Positions 13,645 to 15,224 of a stretch of 15,224 bases of DNA are shown here, one piece after another. The notes under the pieces are model-generated. The model made no database searches, was not told the DNA's origin, and saw nothing but the letters and a program-made list of their open reading frames with translations. Source of the stretch: Synergistetes bacterium JGI 0000079-D21 (lineage in GTDB: Bacteria > Synergistota > Synergistia > Synergistales > 79-D21); NCBI GenBank assembly GCA_000402835.1, contig AQRZ01000048.1, forward strand, positions 1-15,224, written 5' to 3'. The position numbers and the translations under genes were made by a program. The stretch's first letter is position 1, and each line of letters starts with the position of its first letter.

Positions 13645-14313
13645 TTAGGAGAGGCCAACCCGGTCCGGGCCCTGTTGTGGAAGCCCGAGTTTCCAGGCTA
13701 GAACCGCAGCCTGTGTCCGGTCCTTGACATCCAGCTTTTTCAAAAGGTGGCTGATATGGTTCTTGACCGTTTTCTCGGAAAGGACCATCATCTGGGCAAT
13801 TTCTGCGTTACAGAACCCCTGCGATACCCAGTAAAGGACCTCTTTTTCCTTAGGAGTCAGCTCCAAGAGCAGTGAAATTTCGTCCCGGCGTGGGTTGAAC
13901 CCGCTACTGCAATGGCTTTTCAACTTCGGGTCAACGTAGCGGTCCCCCCGGGCAACCGTGCGGATGGCGCAAAGGAGCTCGAAAAAGTTAGAATCAGGCA
14001 GGAGTAGCCCTTGAATTCCCAGAGAGACAAGGTTGGAAATCCTTTCCTCGCTCTCTTCACCTGTGATTGCAAGATACCGCATCGATTTGCAGAGGGCAGA
14101 AAGCTCCGCGATGACCCCCTTCAGGTCGAAATTCGGCATTGTTGCGTTGAACAGGAGGAGATCCGCTGGTTTTTGGCGGGCGAGTCGAAGAAGTTCGGGA
14201 CCGTCCCCTGCATCCCCGATAATCTTGAGATCCGACTCATGTTCCAGCGAATGGCGCAGGCTATCCCTTACGAGGCGGTGGCGTTCCGCCACAAGGAGAG
14301 TGATCTTCTGCAA
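13645..14313 (-). CDS. NarL/LuxR-type transcriptional regulator with a pseudo-receiver domain
   Basis: A 222-residue protein with an N-terminal response-regulator receiver (about 1-120) and a C-terminal LuxR helix-turn-helix (about 152-212: LTPKEKEVLYWVSQGF, NAEIAQMMVLSEKTVKNHISHLLKKLDVKDR). The receiver is atypical: the phospho-acceptor Asp is Asn56 (LLLFNATMP), the acidic pair near the N-terminus is Ala9-Glu10, and the invariant Lys of the LLKD motif is Pro106 (LLLPD). Thr84 is kept. Phosphorylation by a histidine kinase is therefore unlikely, and no kinase gene is nearby. The start is TTG 14313, seven bases after GGAGGTG. Target genes are unknown; the flippase operon downstream and the divergent ttcA-like gene are candidates. 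Confidence 0.9.
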   Translation of the reverse strand: MQKITLLVAERHRLVRDSLRHSLEHESDLKIIGDAGDGPELLRLARQKPADLLLFNATMPNFDLKGVIAELSALCKSMRYLAITGEESEERISNLVSLGIQGLLLPDSNFFELLCAIRTVARGDRYVDPKLKSHCSSGFNPRRDEISLLLELTPKEKEVLYWVSQGFCNAEIAQMMVLSEKTVKNHISHLLKKLDVKDRTQAAVLAWKLGLPQQGPDRVGLS

Positions 14314-14346
14314 GCAGGGGCACCTCCGGCATGGGTCTTTGGTCCT

Positions 14347-14352
14347 ATTATA
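14347..14352 (-). promoter_or_regulatory. Probable -10 box of the LuxR-type regulator gene
   Basis: The minus strand reads a perfect TATAAT. Predicted +1 is near 14340, leaving a 27-nt leader with GGAGGTG. The -35 region (CATAAA at 17 nt) is weak. The box lies just upstream of the divergent gene's ribosome site. Confidence 0.5.
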
Positions 14353-14372
14353 GACGATGGAGGCCGAGTTTT

Positions 14373-15104
14373 ATGAAGCTCCCGGAACTCACGAGAAACA
14401 GCAGGAAAAAAATCGGAGAAGCGATCCATGAATTTGGCTTGATCCGGGAGGGAGATCGACTCATGGTCGGACTTTCCGGGGGGAAGGACAGCCTTGTCCT
14501 GCTCGTCTCCCTGAAGGCCCTGCAGCAGCGGAGTCCGGTTCGCTTCACGCTGGAAGCCCTCACCCTTGACCCAACGGAAGGGGCCTGCAGCTTCGAATCC
14601 CTTCGCGATTTCTGTACCTCGCTGGGAATTCCACATCATTTCGTCAGCGTGCCGATCTTCCGGTTGATCGAGGAAAGAGCCGAGCCTTCCCCCTGCAGCT
14701 TTTGTGCAAACCTTCGGCGGGGGGTCCTGAGCTCCTTTTCCAGGCAGAAGGGCTGCACGACGCTCTCCCTGGGGCATCACCTGGACGACGTCGTCGAGAC
14801 GGCCCTGCTGAACCTGCTCTTTTCAGGGCGTTTTTCCTCATTTTCCCCCTTGACCTGGCAGGACCGAACGGAGCTTCGAGTGATCCGCCCTCTCGTCTTC
14901 CTGGAGGAATCCCGGATTTCCAGCGAGGCAGAGCGGCTTTGCCTCCCGGTCGTAGACCTGAAATGCCCCTTTTCCCGCAACAGCATGAGAGCCTGGGTAA
15001 AGGCCCAGATCGCGGCGATGTCGGAAACGGCTCCGAATTTGAGGCAAAACCTGCTTCGAGCTTTACGGGGAGAAAACGGCGGTTCGGCCGGTTGGGCGTC
15101 CTGA
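14373..15104 (+). CDS. PP-loop ATPase of the TtcA family (tRNA thiolation-type)
   Basis: A 243-residue N-type ATP pyrophosphatase. It has the PP-loop SGGKDS (35-40), the PCSFCANLRRGVL motif with Cys108 and Cys111 and the GHHLDD motif (134-139), all typical of TtcA, which makes 2-thiocytidine in tRNA using a [4Fe-4S] cluster; Cys198 (LKCPFS) is in the right area for the third cluster cysteine. Members of this family also act on other tRNA positions, so the modified base is not certain. The start is ATG 14373, nine bases after GGAGG; an in-frame ATG at 14331 precedes the promoter area and adds residues without family similarity. The protein is somewhat shorter than E. coli TtcA. Confidence 0.87.
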   Translation: MKLPELTRNSRKKIGEAIHEFGLIREGDRLMVGLSGGKDSLVLLVSLKALQQRSPVRFTLEALTLDPTEGACSFESLRDFCTSLGIPHHFVSVPIFRLIEERAEPSPCSFCANLRRGVLSSFSRQKGCTTLSLGHHLDDVVETALLNLLFSGRFSSFSPLTWQDRTELRVIRPLVFLEESRISSEAERLCLPVVDLKCPFSRNSMRAWVKAQIAAMSETAPNLRQNLLRALRGENGGSAGWAS

Positions 15105-15200
15105 TACCCCCTTTCGGCAGTTCTCCTTTTCAACTAGAATCTTAGCGGAGGAAGGCTGGACACCCGGGGCAAACTGAACCCGACTGAGAGGAGAGAGTGC

Positions 15201-15224
15201 ATGACCTTTGATTCCGGGACGATC
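15201..15224 (+). CDS. Start of an unidentified gene, cut by window edge
   Basis: ATG 15201 follows GAGGAGAGAG at a usual distance and stays open for the eight codons to the window edge (MTFDSGTI). It lies 96 nt after the ttcA-like stop; a TAGAAT at 15135-15140 could be a -10 box but its -35 region is poor. Too short to identify. Confidence 0.5.

Overview
The window is about 15 kb of dense bacterial DNA, GC-rich by eye, with short intergenic gaps and frequent TTG/GTG starts. Its content points to an anaerobe: a tungsten/molybdenum aldehyde:ferredoxin oxidoreductase (AOR) operon, several [4Fe-4S] proteins, a thiol peroxidase as the peroxide defence seen, and amino-acid (probably alanine) metabolism and export. 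The tmRNA tag ANENYALAA and the gene mix would fit several anaerobic lineages (for example Synergistota, Clostridia-like Firmicutes or Desulfobacterota); the sequence alone does not settle which.

Layout. Bases 1-4438 hold a minus-strand operon read from right to left: winged-helix/ferredoxin protein, class I/II aminotransferase, ornithine-cyclodeaminase-family dehydrogenase, thiol peroxidase (tpx), L-alanine exporter (alaE, cut by the window edge). Diverging from it at 4514 is the first part of a nitrilase/NadE-type amidohydrolase gene. At 4636 that gene breaks abruptly into a 95-bp exact inverted copy of bases 1-95 (the alaE 3' half), and the sequence then runs on through the true alaE C-terminus and stop. 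The window therefore contains a fold-back/inversion junction: alaE is split between its two sides, and joining the pieces restores a 142-residue protein. Undoing the inversion gives a sensible order: operon ending in alaE, a shared terminator, then convergent ssrA-smpB.

Bases 4780-5886 (minus strand) carry a strong terminator, ssrA (tmRNA), smpB and tRNA-Pro(CGG). smpB and tRNA-Pro have near-identical consensus promoters; the smpB one places transcription start on the A of its ATG. Bases 5907-8770 are the plus-strand AOR operon: a four-cluster ferredoxin, the AOR catalytic subunit and a MoaD/ThiS-like sulfur carrier. Then come an unrecognised minus-strand gene (8844-9452), a plus-strand pair (ISOC-type isochorismatase-fold hydrolase and a divergent malic enzyme, 9598-11409), a minus-strand operon (flippase-like membrane protein, isoprenylcysteine-methyltransferase-family membrane protein, Ogt DNA repair protein; 13555 down to 11443), a minus-strand LuxR/NarL regulator with an Asn in place of the phospho-acceptor Asp, a plus-strand TtcA-family tRNA thiolation-type ATPase, and the first codons of another plus-strand gene at the right edge.

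Most interesting points: the inversion junction at 4636, the predicted leaderless smpB abutting ssrA by 4 nt, the AOR operon with a four-cluster ferredoxin and an unusual cysteine spacing in the AOR subunit, and the pseudo-receiver regulator. I did not find a CRISPR array, an insertion sequence or a recognisable defence system.
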